Shown: piece by piece, positions 47,351 to 56,260 of the stretch
Layout: each line of letters opens with the position of its first letter
Position numbering within the stretch: the stretch's first letter is position 1
Source: Chloroflexota bacterium
GTDB lineage: Bacteria > Chloroflexota > Dehalococcoidia > UBA2979
Length of the DNA: 64,000 nucleotides
Assembly (NCBI GenBank): GCA_026713865.1
Contig: JAPONQ010000026.1
Coordinates: forward strand, 1-64,000
Direction: 5' to 3'
The notes under the pieces: generated by a model
Seen by the model: the letters and a program-made list of their open reading frames with translations, nothing else
Database searches by the model: none
What the model was told of the DNA's origin: nothing
Made by a program: the position numbers and the translations under genes

Positions 47351-47602
47351 ATGTGCAGGAGCATCAAGACGCTGCGTCCCGTCGGCGACCGGCAGCAGCC
47401 CGCGAGCGAGGAGGAGATCGCGGCTGCGGCGCTTCAGTACGTCCGCAAGGTGAGCGGCTATCGCCGGCCCTCCCGGGCGAACGCGGCCGCCTTCGCCGCC
47501 GCCGTCGACGAGGTCTCCCGGTCGACGAGCCGGCTCCTCGCGTCGCTGGGCGCAGCAGGCGCCGCCGGACGGGGTGCGGGCACCGCCGGGAGTGGTTCCT
47601 AG
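47351..47602 (+). CDS. DUF2277 family protein
   Basis: An 83-residue protein matching the DUF2277 pattern: MCRSIKTL at the start, EEEIAAAALQYVRKVSGYRRPSRAN in the middle (two landmarks), then VDEVSRSTSRLLASL. The role of this small helical family is unknown. Members are frequent in Actinomycetota and Chloroflexota among others. The gene has no ribosome binding site, and the -10 box is six bases upstream, so it is probably leaderless. Its stop shares CTAG with the epimerase gene. Confidence 0.85.
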   Translation: MCRSIKTLRPVGDRQQPASEEEIAAAALQYVRKVSGYRRPSRANAAAFAAAVDEVSRSTSRLLASLGAAGAAGRGAGTAGSGS

Positions 47603-48585
47603 GGCGGGGCGCCCGAGCCCGCCGCGCCACCGCCGTCCGCAGCCCCGGAGAGCTGGCTCCGGTGCCACGCCACGGCGAGGCGGACCCCCTCCTCGATCGG
47701 CGTGCGGGCCTTCCAGCCCCAGCGCTCCTCCGCTAGGCGTGGCAGCAGCGCGATGCACCGGATCTCGCCGGGACGCGCCGGCTCGTAGAGCGGCGGCCGA
47801 CCGTACGAGGTGGCCTCGGCGACCAGGGCGAAGACGCGCGCGGTCGTCGTCGCGATGCCGGAGCCGATCAGGCAGGTCGCCGGCTCCCCGTGCGCGGCGG
47901 CGAGCGCGGCGTCGACGACGTCGTCGATGAAGATGTAGTCACGGCTCTCTCCGCCGTCTCCGAAGATCGTGACGCTCTCTCCGCGCAGCATTCGGCCGGC
48001 GAAGATCCCGACCACCCCGTACTCGCGCGTGTGCACCTGCTGGGGGCCGTAGATGTTGCCGGGCCTCAGCACCGAGACCGAGGTGCCACTCCCGGCCGTC
48101 AGCGCGCCGAGGTAGAGCTCGGCCGCGAGCTTGGAGGTCCCGTAGACGGAGTTCGGCCGCGCCGGGTGCTGCTCGTCGACGGGCTGGTAGAGCGGTTCGC
48201 CGAAGAGGGCGCCGCCGGTCGAGAAGTAGACGATGCGTCGCACGCCGGCGGCGGCCGCCGCCCGTGCGACGTGGAGCGTCCCGAGCACGTTGACGTCCAC
48301 GTCGTCGAGGGGGTCCCGCATCGAGGCGGCGACCGACGCCTGGGCGGCGAGGTGGAAGAGGACGTCGGGGCGAAGCTCTGAGACGAGCGCGGCGACGGCC
48401 TGCCCGTCGCGGACGTCGAGCGGGCGCTCCTCGATGCCGGCGGGGGGGTCGCGCGCCGGGGTCCCCGGACGCGCCAGATCGGTGGCGACCACGCGCCATC
48501 CCGCCGCCGCGAGCCTCGTCACGAGGTGCCGGCCGACGAAGCCGGCCGCCCCGGTCACCATCGCCGTCTGGCCCGCCGCCGGCAC
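47599..48585 (-). CDS. NAD-dependent epimerase/dehydratase family protein
   Basis: A 328-residue extended short-chain dehydrogenase: MVTGAAGFVGRHLVTRL, FHLAAQASVAASM, the catalytic Ser/Tyr-xxx-Lys in FSTGGALFG and SVYGTSKLAAELY, and RPGNIYGPQQ. Relatives are UDP-glucose 4-epimerases and similar nucleotide-sugar enzymes. GTG 48585 has GGGAGG about six bases upstream. A candidate -10 (TACCAT) is at 48644-48639. The neighbouring FAD oxidoreductase also resembles glycan-cluster enzymes, so a surface-sugar role is plausible. Confidence 0.87.
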   Translation of the reverse strand: MPAAGQTAMVTGAAGFVGRHLVTRLAAAGWRVVATDLARPGTPARDPPAGIEERPLDVRDGQAVAALVSELRPDVLFHLAAQASVAASMRDPLDDVDVNVLGTLHVARAAAAAGVRRIVYFSTGGALFGEPLYQPVDEQHPARPNSVYGTSKLAAELYLGALTAGSGTSVSVLRPGNIYGPQQVHTREYGVVGIFAGRMLRGESVTIFGDGGESRDYIFIDDVVDAALAAAHGEPATCLIGSGIATTTARVFALVAEATSYGRPPLYEPARPGEIRCIALLPRLAEERWGWKARTPIEEGVRLAVAWHRSQLSGAADGGGAAGSGAPP

Positions 48586-48638
48586 GCGCCACCTCCCGCT
48601 GCCAGAGCCGGGCCGTCCCGAGCCGGCTCTTCCCGCCG

Positions 48639-48644
48639 ATGGTA
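48639..48644 (-). promoter_or_regulatory. candidate -10 box (TACCAT)
   Basis: A minus-strand TANNNT hexamer 53 bp before the epimerase GTG, in the 109-bp gap after the FAD oxidoreductase gene. Confidence 0.25.
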
Positions 48645-48694
48645 GTGCGAGGGCCCCGCGCCGACACGCGGCGGCGCCCGCCCGCTGCGGCGGG

Positions 48695-50104
48695 CTAGCT
48701 CTCGCCGGCGGGCGTGACGCCGGGGCCCGTCGCCTCCTCCATCGCCTGCCGCGCGACGCGCCGCCCCATGCGGATCGAGTAGTTCTGGCCTCGGTCCTCG
48801 GGGTAGATCTGGGTCGTGTTGGCGAGCCACAGTCCACGCACCGGCGTGCGGTGGGGCGGAATCGACTCGTGGTAGCGGTAGTCGACGATCGGCTGCCCGG
48901 CGCGATCGGTGAAGAGCCACAGGTCGCGGATCCACGAGCGCTCGAAGCGGGGATTGAGACGCCGGAGGTAGGGCTCGTAGGCAGCCAGCACGGCGTTCGC
49001 ATCCAGCGTCACGATCGGATCGTCGGGATCGACATAATTCGAGAGGTAGACGACGTGTCGTCCGCCGTACTCCTGGGGCGAGCGGAAATTGGTCTGCTCG
49101 ACGGCCGCGACGAAGGGGCAGTCGTCGTCGGTGACGGTGAGCCAGTAGATGTCGGAGAGCGGACGGTCGAGCGCGAGCACGAGCACGGTCGCCCACTGGT
49201 AGCGCACGCGATCGAGCAGGGCGTCGTAGCGTGGCGCGAGCTCCGCGAGCTCCGGGAGCAGCGCCCGGAAGACAGGGGAGGGCGTCGTGGCCAGCACGAG
49301 GTCGGCCCGCTCCAGTTCGCCGCGCCGGACGACACCGACCGCGCGGCCGTCGGCCACGGCGATGCGCTCGACCGGCGACTCGACCCGAAGCGTGGCTCCG
49401 CGCGCGCGCGCGTCGTCGACGAGGGCATCCACCAGGCGTCCAAACGACCCGCGCAGGTAGCCGAGCCGCTCCGTCGCCAGGGGGCCGCCGCCCCGCGAGG
49501 CGAAGCGGAGGTAGATCTTGCCCCAGAACCAGACCATCGACACCTCGTCGGCGTGTCCGCCGAACTTGGCGCGAAGCAGCGGTCCCCACACCGCGTCGTA
49601 GCCCTGCTCGCCGACGGCGCGCAGGATCCAGTCGCGAGCGCGCTGGCCCTCGTAGCGCCGCCAGTCCCGCTGCCGCCGGAGCCACAGCGCGGCGAGGCGG
49701 AGCCGGAGCCGCGTCCAGAGCGACACGCGCGTGAAGCGGAGCAGGTCGAGCGGGCCGGAAAAGGGGTAGATCCGATCGCCGGCCGAGAGGCCCACGGAGG
49801 AGGGGAGCCACTCGAGCGCGTCGCCCAGCCCGAGCGCGTCTATGACCTCGACGATGTCGTGGTCGGAGCGGAACAGGTGGTGGTAGAAGGCCTCGATCCG
49901 GCCCCCGCCGATCTCGAACGTGCGGACCTGCCCGCCGAATTGACCGCCCGCCTCGTGGAGGCTGACCTCCCAGCCGGCGCGCACGAGCTCGTACGTCGCC
50001 GCCAGGCCCGCGACCCCGCCTCCGATCACGATCGCGCGTCGACCGCCGCCGGCGGTGCCCCGGGCGGCGGCCCCCTCCTCTGCCGCGCCGCTCGCCGGAC
50101 TCAT
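48695..50104 (-). CDS. FAD-dependent amine oxidase / protoporphyrinogen-oxidase-like oxidoreductase
   Basis: A 469-residue flavoprotein: dinucleotide motif AIVIGGGVAGLAATYEL with the second acid strand VSLHEAGGQFGGQVRTFEIGG split over residues 40-62, and a final GLWLANTTQIYPEDRGQNYSIRMGR segment (landmarks). FYHHLF and WLPSSVGL blocks are those of the NAD(P)/FAD oxidoreductases often found in polysaccharide or UDP-galactopyranose-mutase-like settings. The exact reaction is unknown. ATG 50104 is the best short start; a GTG at 50173 would add a low-complexity N-terminus. It follows the CoA-transferase pair on the same strand and precedes the epimerase gene. Confidence 0.82.
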   Translation of the reverse strand: MSPASGAAEEGAAARGTAGGGRRAIVIGGGVAGLAATYELVRAGWEVSLHEAGGQFGGQVRTFEIGGGRIEAFYHHLFRSDHDIVEVIDALGLGDALEWLPSSVGLSAGDRIYPFSGPLDLLRFTRVSLWTRLRLRLAALWLRRQRDWRRYEGQRARDWILRAVGEQGYDAVWGPLLRAKFGGHADEVSMVWFWGKIYLRFASRGGGPLATERLGYLRGSFGRLVDALVDDARARGATLRVESPVERIAVADGRAVGVVRRGELERADLVLATTPSPVFRALLPELAELAPRYDALLDRVRYQWATVLVLALDRPLSDIYWLTVTDDDCPFVAAVEQTNFRSPQEYGGRHVVYLSNYVDPDDPIVTLDANAVLAAYEPYLRRLNPRFERSWIRDLWLFTDRAGQPIVDYRYHESIPPHRTPVRGLWLANTTQIYPEDRGQNYSIRMGRRVARQAMEEATGPGVTPAGES

Positions 50105-50180
50105 GCGCGGCCTCGTCCCGGCTGTGCGCGGCGGCTCGCCCGCGGTCGGCCCGGCGCCCGCATCCGCCGTCACCGTGCGT

Positions 50181-51422
50181 CTATTCCGGATCCGGATAGC
50201 GGTTGCCGATGATGTCGCGCGCCTCCAGCTCGGCCACCTCGCCGGCGCCGTAGCCGATCTCGGCGAGCACCTCGTGGTTGTGCTCGCCGAGCAGCGCGCA
50301 GCGCCGCTCCCACACGATCGGGTCGGGCTGCTGCTGCCACAGAAAGCCCGTCATCATCCGCTCCCCGAGATAGGGCTGATCGACGATCTGGAACCAGCCT
50401 CGCTCGTGGAGCTGCGGTGCGGCGGGCGGCTCGTTCGGCTGCAGGACCGGGGCGGCGATCGCCCCTGCGGCCTGCAGCTCCTCCGCGATCCCCCCCGCCG
50501 GCCGCTCCCGCGTGTAGGAGGCGATCGCCGCGTCGATCGCGGCGCGGGCCGAGAGCCGTCCGATCACCGTCGCCCACGGGTGCCCGTCGCCGGCCCACTC
50601 GGGATGCCCGAGTGCTCCCGCGAGGCCCCCCCACTGCTCGTCGTTCTCGCACACGATGGTGACCCAGCCCCCCGTCGCCGGATAGCAGTCGTGCGGGACG
50701 ATGCGCGGATCGGTGTTGCCGACCCGCTCCGGGACACGGCCGTTGAGCGTCCACTCGGCCAGCACCGCCGGAAGCTGCCACTGGAGCTCCTCGACCTGTG
50801 AGAGATCGATGAAGCAGCCGGCTCCGGTCTGCTCGCGCCGGAGCAGCGCGGCGCCCGTCGCGAAGACGATCGCGAGCGGGACACTGGCATCGGAGTGGAG
50901 CGCGCCCACGATCTCGTCCGGGCGCGTGCCCGGATAGCCCCGGATCGCATGGTGTCCGGCGGCGGCGTCGAAGCCGTTCCCGAACATCAGGTAGCCCTGG
51001 TAGGGGCCGCCCTGGCCCCAGCCCGCGATCGAGATCATCGTGAGGCGGGGGTTGAGTGCGCGGACGGTCTCCCAGCCGAATCCGAGCCGCTCGATGGTGC
51101 CGCCGGTGAACCCCTCCACCAGCAGGTCGGCACCGGCGATGAGCCGCCTCAGCACCTCTGCGCCCTCCGGCCTGCGCGCGTCGACCGCGATGTTGCGCTT
51201 GTTGCGGTTCCCGTGGATGTGCGAGTTGACGCGCTCGTAGGCGGGCCCCGGGCCCGGGGCGACGCGGCTGTCCTCCCGGAGCGGCCTCGTGACGGAGGGG
51301 CGGGGGTAGGTCTCGACCTTGATCACATCGGCGCCCAGGTCGCCGAGCAGCGTGCATCCGAACGGACCGGCCCAGACCTCGGCCAGCTCCACGACCCGCA
51401 GCCCCGCGAACGTGCGGCTCAT
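50181..51422 (-). CDS. CaiB/BaiF (family III) CoA-transferase, catalytic-type partner of a pair
   Basis: A 413-residue CoA-transferase: FAGLRVVELAEVWAGPFG, DLGADVIKVETYP, RNKRNIAVDARRPEG. Counting from the GAGC landmark that replaces GRGQ, the catalytic aspartate is present (Asp178, LHSDASVP). The ATG at 51422 overlaps the stop of the upstream CoA-transferase gene (ATGA), so both chains are made together. The upstream chain lacks the aspartate, so this one is the probable active subunit. Its order and asymmetry match the two halves of the fused proteins at 4754-7216 and 59643-62090. Confidence 0.92.
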   Translation of the reverse strand: MSRTFAGLRVVELAEVWAGPFGCTLLGDLGADVIKVETYPRPSVTRPLREDSRVAPGPGPAYERVNSHIHGNRNKRNIAVDARRPEGAEVLRRLIAGADLLVEGFTGGTIERLGFGWETVRALNPRLTMISIAGWGQGGPYQGYLMFGNGFDAAAGHHAIRGYPGTRPDEIVGALHSDASVPLAIVFATGAALLRREQTGAGCFIDLSQVEELQWQLPAVLAEWTLNGRVPERVGNTDPRIVPHDCYPATGGWVTIVCENDEQWGGLAGALGHPEWAGDGHPWATVIGRLSARAAIDAAIASYTRERPAGGIAEELQAAGAIAAPVLQPNEPPAAPQLHERGWFQIVDQPYLGERMMTGFLWQQQPDPIVWERRCALLGEHNHEVLAEIGYGAGEVAELEARDIIGNRYPDPE

Positions 51423-52579
51423 CCCGTCACGCCCGCCCGCGCCAGCGCCTGCCGCTCGTCGGAGCCGTATCCCAGCTCCGCGAGCATCTCGTCGGTGTGG
51501 GCACCCAGCGAGGGGCTCGCCTGTAGCCTCCACGCCGGTTCCGCCCCCTCCAGGCGGAAGGGTGCGGCGGCGAGCCAGTGCGAACCCACGCCGGGCTGCT
51601 CGATCTGCACGTACGAGCTGCGGTGGATCGCCTGCGGATCGTCGAGCAGCTCGGAGGCGTCGAGGACGGGGGCGACGGGCACGCGCGCCGCCTGCAGCTC
51701 GCGGAAGACCTCGAGCTTGGAACGCGTGTCGAGCCAGGGGCGGAGCAGCGCCACGAGCTCGCCGCCGTTCTGCTCGCGCGCCCCGATCGTGGCGAAGCGC
51801 GGGTCGTGCTCCAGCTCGGGCTGGCCGACAGCCTCGCACAGGCGCCCCCAGAAGGCGTCGCCGGTGCCGGCGAAGATCAGGTACCCGTCGCGCGCGCGCA
51901 GGGAGCCGACCTGCCCCGAGGCGAGGATCGTCCCACTGATGGCCCACAGCGGATATCCGGAGTCGACGTTGCCCATCAGCGACTCGACACCCGAGATGTC
52001 GACCACGCGGCGCTCGCCGTCGATCCGCGATCCCCACACGGCCGCCATCCCTGCGGCGGCGGCGGTGCAGCCGATCTGCACCGTGGCGACGAAGGGCCCG
52101 TAGCGCAGCGGCGTGCCGCCGGGGGGCGTATGGCGCGTCGTGCGCGTCGACCATCCGAAGAGCGTGAGATCGCTCTCCCGCCGCGACGCGTGGGAGCCCG
52201 TCATGCCGTGCGGCGTGATCGTCACGACGTTCGGCCGCTGCGCGCCGAGCACTCCCAAGAGCGTTCGCGCCTCCTCGGGCGGGAGCTCCACCAGCGCGAG
52301 CTCGGCGCTCCCGGCGAGCCGCGCGAACACCTCGCGTCCCGATGCGGTGCGGTGATCGAGCACGACCGAGCGTTTCCCCGTGTCGAAGGCGAGGTGGAAG
52401 GCGCCGCGGTCGGGGTGAGGGCGATCCTCCGGGAAGGGGTCGACGCGACGCGCGTTGCCTCCGCCCGGGACCTCGATTTTCACGACGTCGGCGCCGTAGT
52501 CCGAGAAGCGCTTTCCGGCCGCCGAGACGGCGACGTCACCCCCCAGCTCGACCACGCGGATCCCGCTCAGCGGCTGCAT
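51419..52579 (-). CDS. CaiB/BaiF CoA-transferase, aspartate-less partner
   Basis: A 386-residue CoA-transferase-fold protein: SGIRVVELGGDVAVSAAGK, DYGADVVKIEVPGG, DTGKRSVVLDHRTASGR. At the catalytic-aspartate position, aligned by the GERR segment that replaces GRGQ, it has Thr166 (FVATVQIG), so it probably does not carry the acyl intermediate. ATG 52579 is six bases after a TAGCAT box with no Shine-Dalgarno, so it is probably leaderless. It overlaps the active-type gene downstream. The truncated gene at the right window edge (63694) is a close paralogue of this chain. Confidence 0.9.
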   Translation of the reverse strand: MQPLSGIRVVELGGDVAVSAAGKRFSDYGADVVKIEVPGGGNARRVDPFPEDRPHPDRGAFHLAFDTGKRSVVLDHRTASGREVFARLAGSAELALVELPPEEARTLLGVLGAQRPNVVTITPHGMTGSHASRRESDLTLFGWSTRTTRHTPPGGTPLRYGPFVATVQIGCTAAAAGMAAVWGSRIDGERRVVDISGVESLMGNVDSGYPLWAISGTILASGQVGSLRARDGYLIFAGTGDAFWGRLCEAVGQPELEHDPRFATIGAREQNGGELVALLRPWLDTRSKLEVFRELQAARVPVAPVLDASELLDDPQAIHRSSYVQIEQPGVGSHWLAAAPFRLEGAEPAWRLQASPSLGAHTDEMLAELGYGSDERQALARAGVTG

Positions 52580-52585
52580 GGGGCG

Positions 52586-52591
52586 ATGCTA
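52586..52591 (-). promoter_or_regulatory. candidate -10 box (TAGCAT), leaderless start
   Basis: On the minus strand TAGCAT, six bases, then the ATG at 52579. The divergent gap (138 bp) also holds TACGGT for the plus-strand LLM gene. Confidence 0.42.
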
Positions 52592-52656
52592 GCCCAACCG
52601 GCGCGGATTTGTTTGGAGAGCTCGGCCCGCGCCGCCCGGATCCGCCCCTCATCTGC

Positions 52657-52662
52657 TACGGT
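52657..52662 (+). promoter_or_regulatory. candidate -10 box (TACGGT)
   Basis: A TANNNT hexamer 55 bp before the LLM ATG at 52718, in the divergent gap to the CoA-transferase pair. Confidence 0.3.
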
Positions 52663-52717
52663 CGGCTCCTTCCCCGGCCGGCCGGAGATCCGGCGCGACG
52701 GCACGGCGAGGTGCGAG

Positions 52718-53770
52718 ATGCGCATCGGCGTCCAGCTCATCGGCCCGCGACTCTCGGAGCTCGGCACCCTTGCGCGCTACGCCGAGGAGGCCGGTCTCGA
52801 TATCGCGGGGCTCCCCGGAGGCGGCGACTATCCGCGGCTGACCCGCCTCATCCATGCCACCGAGCGGATCCGCGTCGCGACCGCGATCGTCCCGCTCTTC
52901 CACGCGACGCCCTACCTCCACGCGCTCTCGGCGATGGAGCTGCAGTCGCTCTCCGGCGGGCGCCTCGTGCTCGGCGTGGGGTCGCAGACGAAGGGGCAGG
53001 TCCGCACGCAGGCCGGCTTCGACCCGCCGAGTCCGGCCCGGATGTCGCGCGACATGATGCGCGCGATCCGGGCGCTCATGTCCGGCGAGCGCCGCTACGA
53101 CGGCGAGTTCTACCGCGTCGACATTCCGGCGATCCGCTTCCGCAGCGGCGGCGTCGACCTCAGGCCGCCGCCGATCTACTTCTCCGGCGTCAACCCCCTC
53201 AACCTGCGCATCGCCGGCGAGGTCGCCGACGGTCTCATCGCCCATCCCATCTTCACCGTCGCCTACTACCGGGACACGGTGTGGCCGCGCATCGAGGAGG
53301 GCCTGGCCCGCAGCGGCCGCGCCCGCGACGGCTTCGAGATGTGTGCGATGCCGATGTACTGGCTCGTGGATGAGACCACCTCCCGGGCGGAGGCCTACAG
53401 CCGCGGCAAGCGGAACCTCGCGATGTACTTCAGCACGCGCGCCTACAGCGGCTTCATGCAGCAGCACGGGTGGGAGGCCGAGCGCGAGGCGATCCGGGCG
53501 GTGTGGGCGGAGGCCATGGAACGCGGCACCCCGATCGACCCGCTCGCGATGGAACGGATCGTCAGCCAGGAGATGGTCGACGAGGTCTGCCTCGTCGGCA
53601 CCGCGAGCGAGATCCGGGAGAAGGCGGCCGAGCGCTACGACGGCATCGCCGACACGCTGCTCTTCTACTCCTTCCACGACCCCTACGTGCACGATGAGGA
53701 GGAGCCCGGGCGCGCGGAGCGGAACCTCTACCGCCTGATCGACGCCTACCGCGGACGGCCGGCGGGGTAG
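52718..53770 (+). CDS. LLM-class flavin (probably F420-dependent) oxidoreductase, paralogue 2
   Basis: A 350-residue TIM-barrel LLM oxidoreductase. It shares with the protein at 3616-4668 the blocks TERIRVATAIVPLF, LGVGSQTKGQVRTQAGFD, IYFSGVNPLNLRIAGE, CAMPMYWLVDETTSRAEA and RGKRNLAMYFSTRAY. Length is the same, so this is a clear paralogue, and ligand loops differ near residues 30-45 and 125-140. It oxidises or reduces an unknown substrate with F420 or FMN. It is divergent from the CoA-transferase pair and followed by the FAS1-like hydratase gene (92 bp). Confidence 0.88.
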   Translation: MRIGVQLIGPRLSELGTLARYAEEAGLDIAGLPGGGDYPRLTRLIHATERIRVATAIVPLFHATPYLHALSAMELQSLSGGRLVLGVGSQTKGQVRTQAGFDPPSPARMSRDMMRAIRALMSGERRYDGEFYRVDIPAIRFRSGGVDLRPPPIYFSGVNPLNLRIAGEVADGLIAHPIFTVAYYRDTVWPRIEEGLARSGRARDGFEMCAMPMYWLVDETTSRAEAYSRGKRNLAMYFSTRAYSGFMQQHGWEAEREAIRAVWAEAMERGTPIDPLAMERIVSQEMVDEVCLVGTASEIREKAAERYDGIADTLLFYSFHDPYVHDEEEPGRAERNLYRLIDAYRGRPAG

Positions 53771-53831
53771 CGCCTCGGCGGCTCGGGCCGGGGTGTCGTC
53801 TTCCGGCTGCCGGCTGCGGCACCGGGCGGGC

Positions 53832-53837
53832 TATGAT
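53832..53837 (+). promoter_or_regulatory. candidate -10 box (TATGAT)
   Basis: Five of six bases match TATAAT. It lies 25 bp before the hydratase GTG at 53863. Confidence 0.33.
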
Positions 53838-53862
53838 GGGCCGGCCGGCGGGAGGGCGACGG

Positions 53863-54948
53863 GTGGCGGACGAGCGCTGGCAGCAGGCGTGGGACATCAC
53901 GGCCCGCGCCGTGGGGACCGACTACGGCGGCGAGCCGGAAAAGGCGGTCGAGGCGGTCGAGCTTTCCTCGATTCGCCGCTTCTGCGAGCCGCTCGAGTTC
54001 GACTGTCCGCTCCACTACGACGCCGCCGTCGCCAGGGAGTACGGCTTCCGCGACGTGCTGGCGCCCTGGAGCGGCATCTCGCAGACCTTCAGCCGCCGCG
54101 GCCACTGGCGCCCGGGCATGCCGACCCGCTATCCCGCCCCCGATCGTGACGCGGTCATCCTCGACACCGAGCTCGGCGTCGATCCGGAGCCGCCGGGACC
54201 GCCATACACGGCGACCTTCGCAACCGACATCGAAATCGAGTACCACGAGCCGGTCTGCGTCGGAGACCGGCTCACGCGCAGCGGCCGCCGGCTCGTCGCG
54301 GTCGTGCCCCGGGAAACCCGCGTCGGCCGCGGCGCCTTTCTCACATTCGAGAGCCGCCTCCACAACCAGCGCGGCGAGCTCGTCGCCGTGCAGCGCAACG
54401 GGAGCTTCCGGTATACGCCCGGTGTGCCCGCGGAGGGCGCCCGCCCGGCCCGCCCGGCGGAAGCGCCGGAGCCCCGCGGGGTGCCTCCGGCGCTCGCCTC
54501 CAGCGTCGACTGGTCCCGCCAGCGCCATGTCGAGGACGTCTCGGTTGGTGAGGAGGTCCCGCCGCTCGCCGTCCACCTCACGATCGCGAGGCTTGTGGTG
54601 GAGGCGGGCGCCAATCTCGACTTCAGCCGCGTACACCACAACACGGCGGTCGCGCACGCCACGGGGGCGCCCGACATGTACGCCAACAACGTCTTCATCC
54701 AGGGCTGGTGGGAGCGCTGCGTGCGCGAGTACATCGGGCTCGCCGGCCGCGTGCGCCGGGTCGGCCCGCTCCGCATGCGCATCTTCAACACGGTCGGGGA
54801 GACGGTCGTGACGGGGGGCGTGGTGCGCCGCGTCTGGGAGGAGGCGGGCGAACACCTGGTCGAGCTCGAGATGCGCAGCGAAATCTCGCGCGGCATCTCC
54901 GTCGGGCCCGGTCCGGTGATCGTCGCGCTCCCCTCCCGCGGGAGCTGA
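53863..54948 (+). CDS. FAS1-like/MaoC-type double hotdog hydratase
   Basis: A 361-residue protein with two hotdog domains. The N-terminal half is the FAS1-like dehydratase type (RRFCEPLEFDCPLHYD, YGFRDVLAPWSG). The C-terminal half, after a Pro/Ala linker at about 195-215, carries the HHNTAVAHATGAPDMYANN block. Members hydrate enoyl-CoAs, including mesaconyl-CoA-type substrates. GTG 53863 has GGAGGG six bases upstream. With LLM and CoA-transferase genes around, an enoyl-CoA step in the same pathway is likely. An MFS gene follows after 12 bp. Confidence 0.83.
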   Translation: MADERWQQAWDITARAVGTDYGGEPEKAVEAVELSSIRRFCEPLEFDCPLHYDAAVAREYGFRDVLAPWSGISQTFSRRGHWRPGMPTRYPAPDRDAVILDTELGVDPEPPGPPYTATFATDIEIEYHEPVCVGDRLTRSGRRLVAVVPRETRVGRGAFLTFESRLHNQRGELVAVQRNGSFRYTPGVPAEGARPARPAEAPEPRGVPPALASSVDWSRQRHVEDVSVGEEVPPLAVHLTIARLVVEAGANLDFSRVHHNTAVAHATGAPDMYANNVFIQGWWERCVREYIGLAGRVRRVGPLRMRIFNTVGETVVTGGVVRRVWEEAGEHLVELEMRSEISRGISVGPGPVIVALPSRGS

Positions 54949-54960
54949 GCTCCCCTCCCC

Positions 54961-56250
54961 GTGCTTCGTCGCCTCCTGCCCGGCGTCTATGAGGGCTGGA
55001 TCGTCGCCGGCACCGCCGGTCTGCTCTCGATGACGGTGGCGGCCGTCTTCTTCTACGGATTCGGGACGCTGTTCAATCCGATCCGCGAGGAGTTCGGCTG
55101 GAGCGCCGCGACGACCGCGCTTGCGTTCTCGCTGCGCGCCGAGGCGCAGGGGGCGGCGGCACCGCTCGTGGGGACGGCGATCGATCGCCTGGGGCCGCGC
55201 CGCGTGCTCGTCGTCGGCGTCGTGGTCTCGGCGGCGGGCGTGCTGCTGCTCTCGCTCATGCAGGCGCTCTGGCAGTTCTACGCCACGATGCTCGTGCTCT
55301 CGGTGGGAATGGGCGCGGTCGGGGGCCAGGTCGGGATTACCGCCACCGCAACCTGGTTTCGCAGACGGCGGGCTCGGGCGATCGGCCTCGTGATCCTCGG
55401 CCCGGGCTTCGCCGGACTCTTCGTCGCCGGCGTCGGTGCGCTCGTCGAGGGGCTCGGGTGGCGTGCTGCTCTGCGCGTGCTCTGCGCGATCTTCGTCGTC
55501 GTCGGCGTCTTTGCCGCGCTCCACGTGCGCTCCCGGCCGCGCCTTCACCCGCAGCCCCTCGACGGCCTCTCCGACGCAGAGGGTGGCGAGGAGGCCGGCG
55601 CCGTGGGAGTCGAGTGGGGAATGCCCCTCAGGGAGGCCTGGCGCACGCGTGCCTTCCTCTTCACCTCCTTCGGACAGGGAGCGGCGTTCTTTGCCTCGAC
55701 GGCGGTGATCGTGCATCAGATCCCCTACCTCGAGTCGCTCGGCATCGCTCCGGCGGTGGCCGCCGCCTCCGTGGCCGCCTTTACGCTCGGATCGATAGGC
55801 GGGCGCGTCGGATTCGCGCTGATCGCCGATCGCTACGAGAAGCGCATCCTGCTCGCCATCGCCTGCGCCGTCGTGGTCGCGGGGATGCCGCTGCTCGCCG
55901 CCGCCGAGGGACTCTGGCAGGCGTCAGCCGCCATCGGCATCGTCGGCGCGGGTGTGGGCGGAACGCTCCCGACGCGGCCGGCGCTGCTCGCCGACTACTT
56001 CGGTACGCGGCACTTCGGTGCCATCCTCGGGCTGGGGATGACGCTGCTCACGCTCGGCGCCGTGGTGAGCCCCTGGATGGTCGGATGGCTCGTCGACCGC
56101 ACCGGCGAGTACACGCTGGGATGGGTCGTGTGCGGGCTGGTCGCGACGCTGTCGGTGCCGTTGATGCTCTTCGCGACACCCCCGGACGCCCGGGGCCATC
56201 GCCGGGCCGTGTCAGGGGGCGGCGCCGCCCCGGGGGGTCCCGGGCGCTGA
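54961..56250 (+). CDS. MFS transporter, monocarboxylate/oxalate-formate-like
   Basis: A 429-residue membrane protein with about 12 hydrophobic helices and a central hydrophilic loop (about 190-215). The start MLRRLLPGVYEGWIVAGTAG, the EFGWSAATTALAF segment and the RPALLADYFGTRHFGAILG block fit the monocarboxylate/oxalate-formate antiporter branch. It probably moves a carboxylate across the cytoplasmic membrane. GTG 54961 is 12 bp after the hydratase stop, so the two are cotranscribed and the transporter could import that pathway's acid substrate (inference). Confidence 0.87.
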   Translation: MLRRLLPGVYEGWIVAGTAGLLSMTVAAVFFYGFGTLFNPIREEFGWSAATTALAFSLRAEAQGAAAPLVGTAIDRLGPRRVLVVGVVVSAAGVLLLSLMQALWQFYATMLVLSVGMGAVGGQVGITATATWFRRRRARAIGLVILGPGFAGLFVAGVGALVEGLGWRAALRVLCAIFVVVGVFAALHVRSRPRLHPQPLDGLSDAEGGEEAGAVGVEWGMPLREAWRTRAFLFTSFGQGAAFFASTAVIVHQIPYLESLGIAPAVAAASVAAFTLGSIGGRVGFALIADRYEKRILLAIACAVVVAGMPLLAAAEGLWQASAAIGIVGAGVGGTLPTRPALLADYFGTRHFGAILGLGMTLLTLGAVVSPWMVGWLVDRTGEYTLGWVVCGLVATLSVPLMLFATPPDARGHRRAVSGGGAAPGGPGR

Positions 56251-56260
56251 TGACGCTTCG

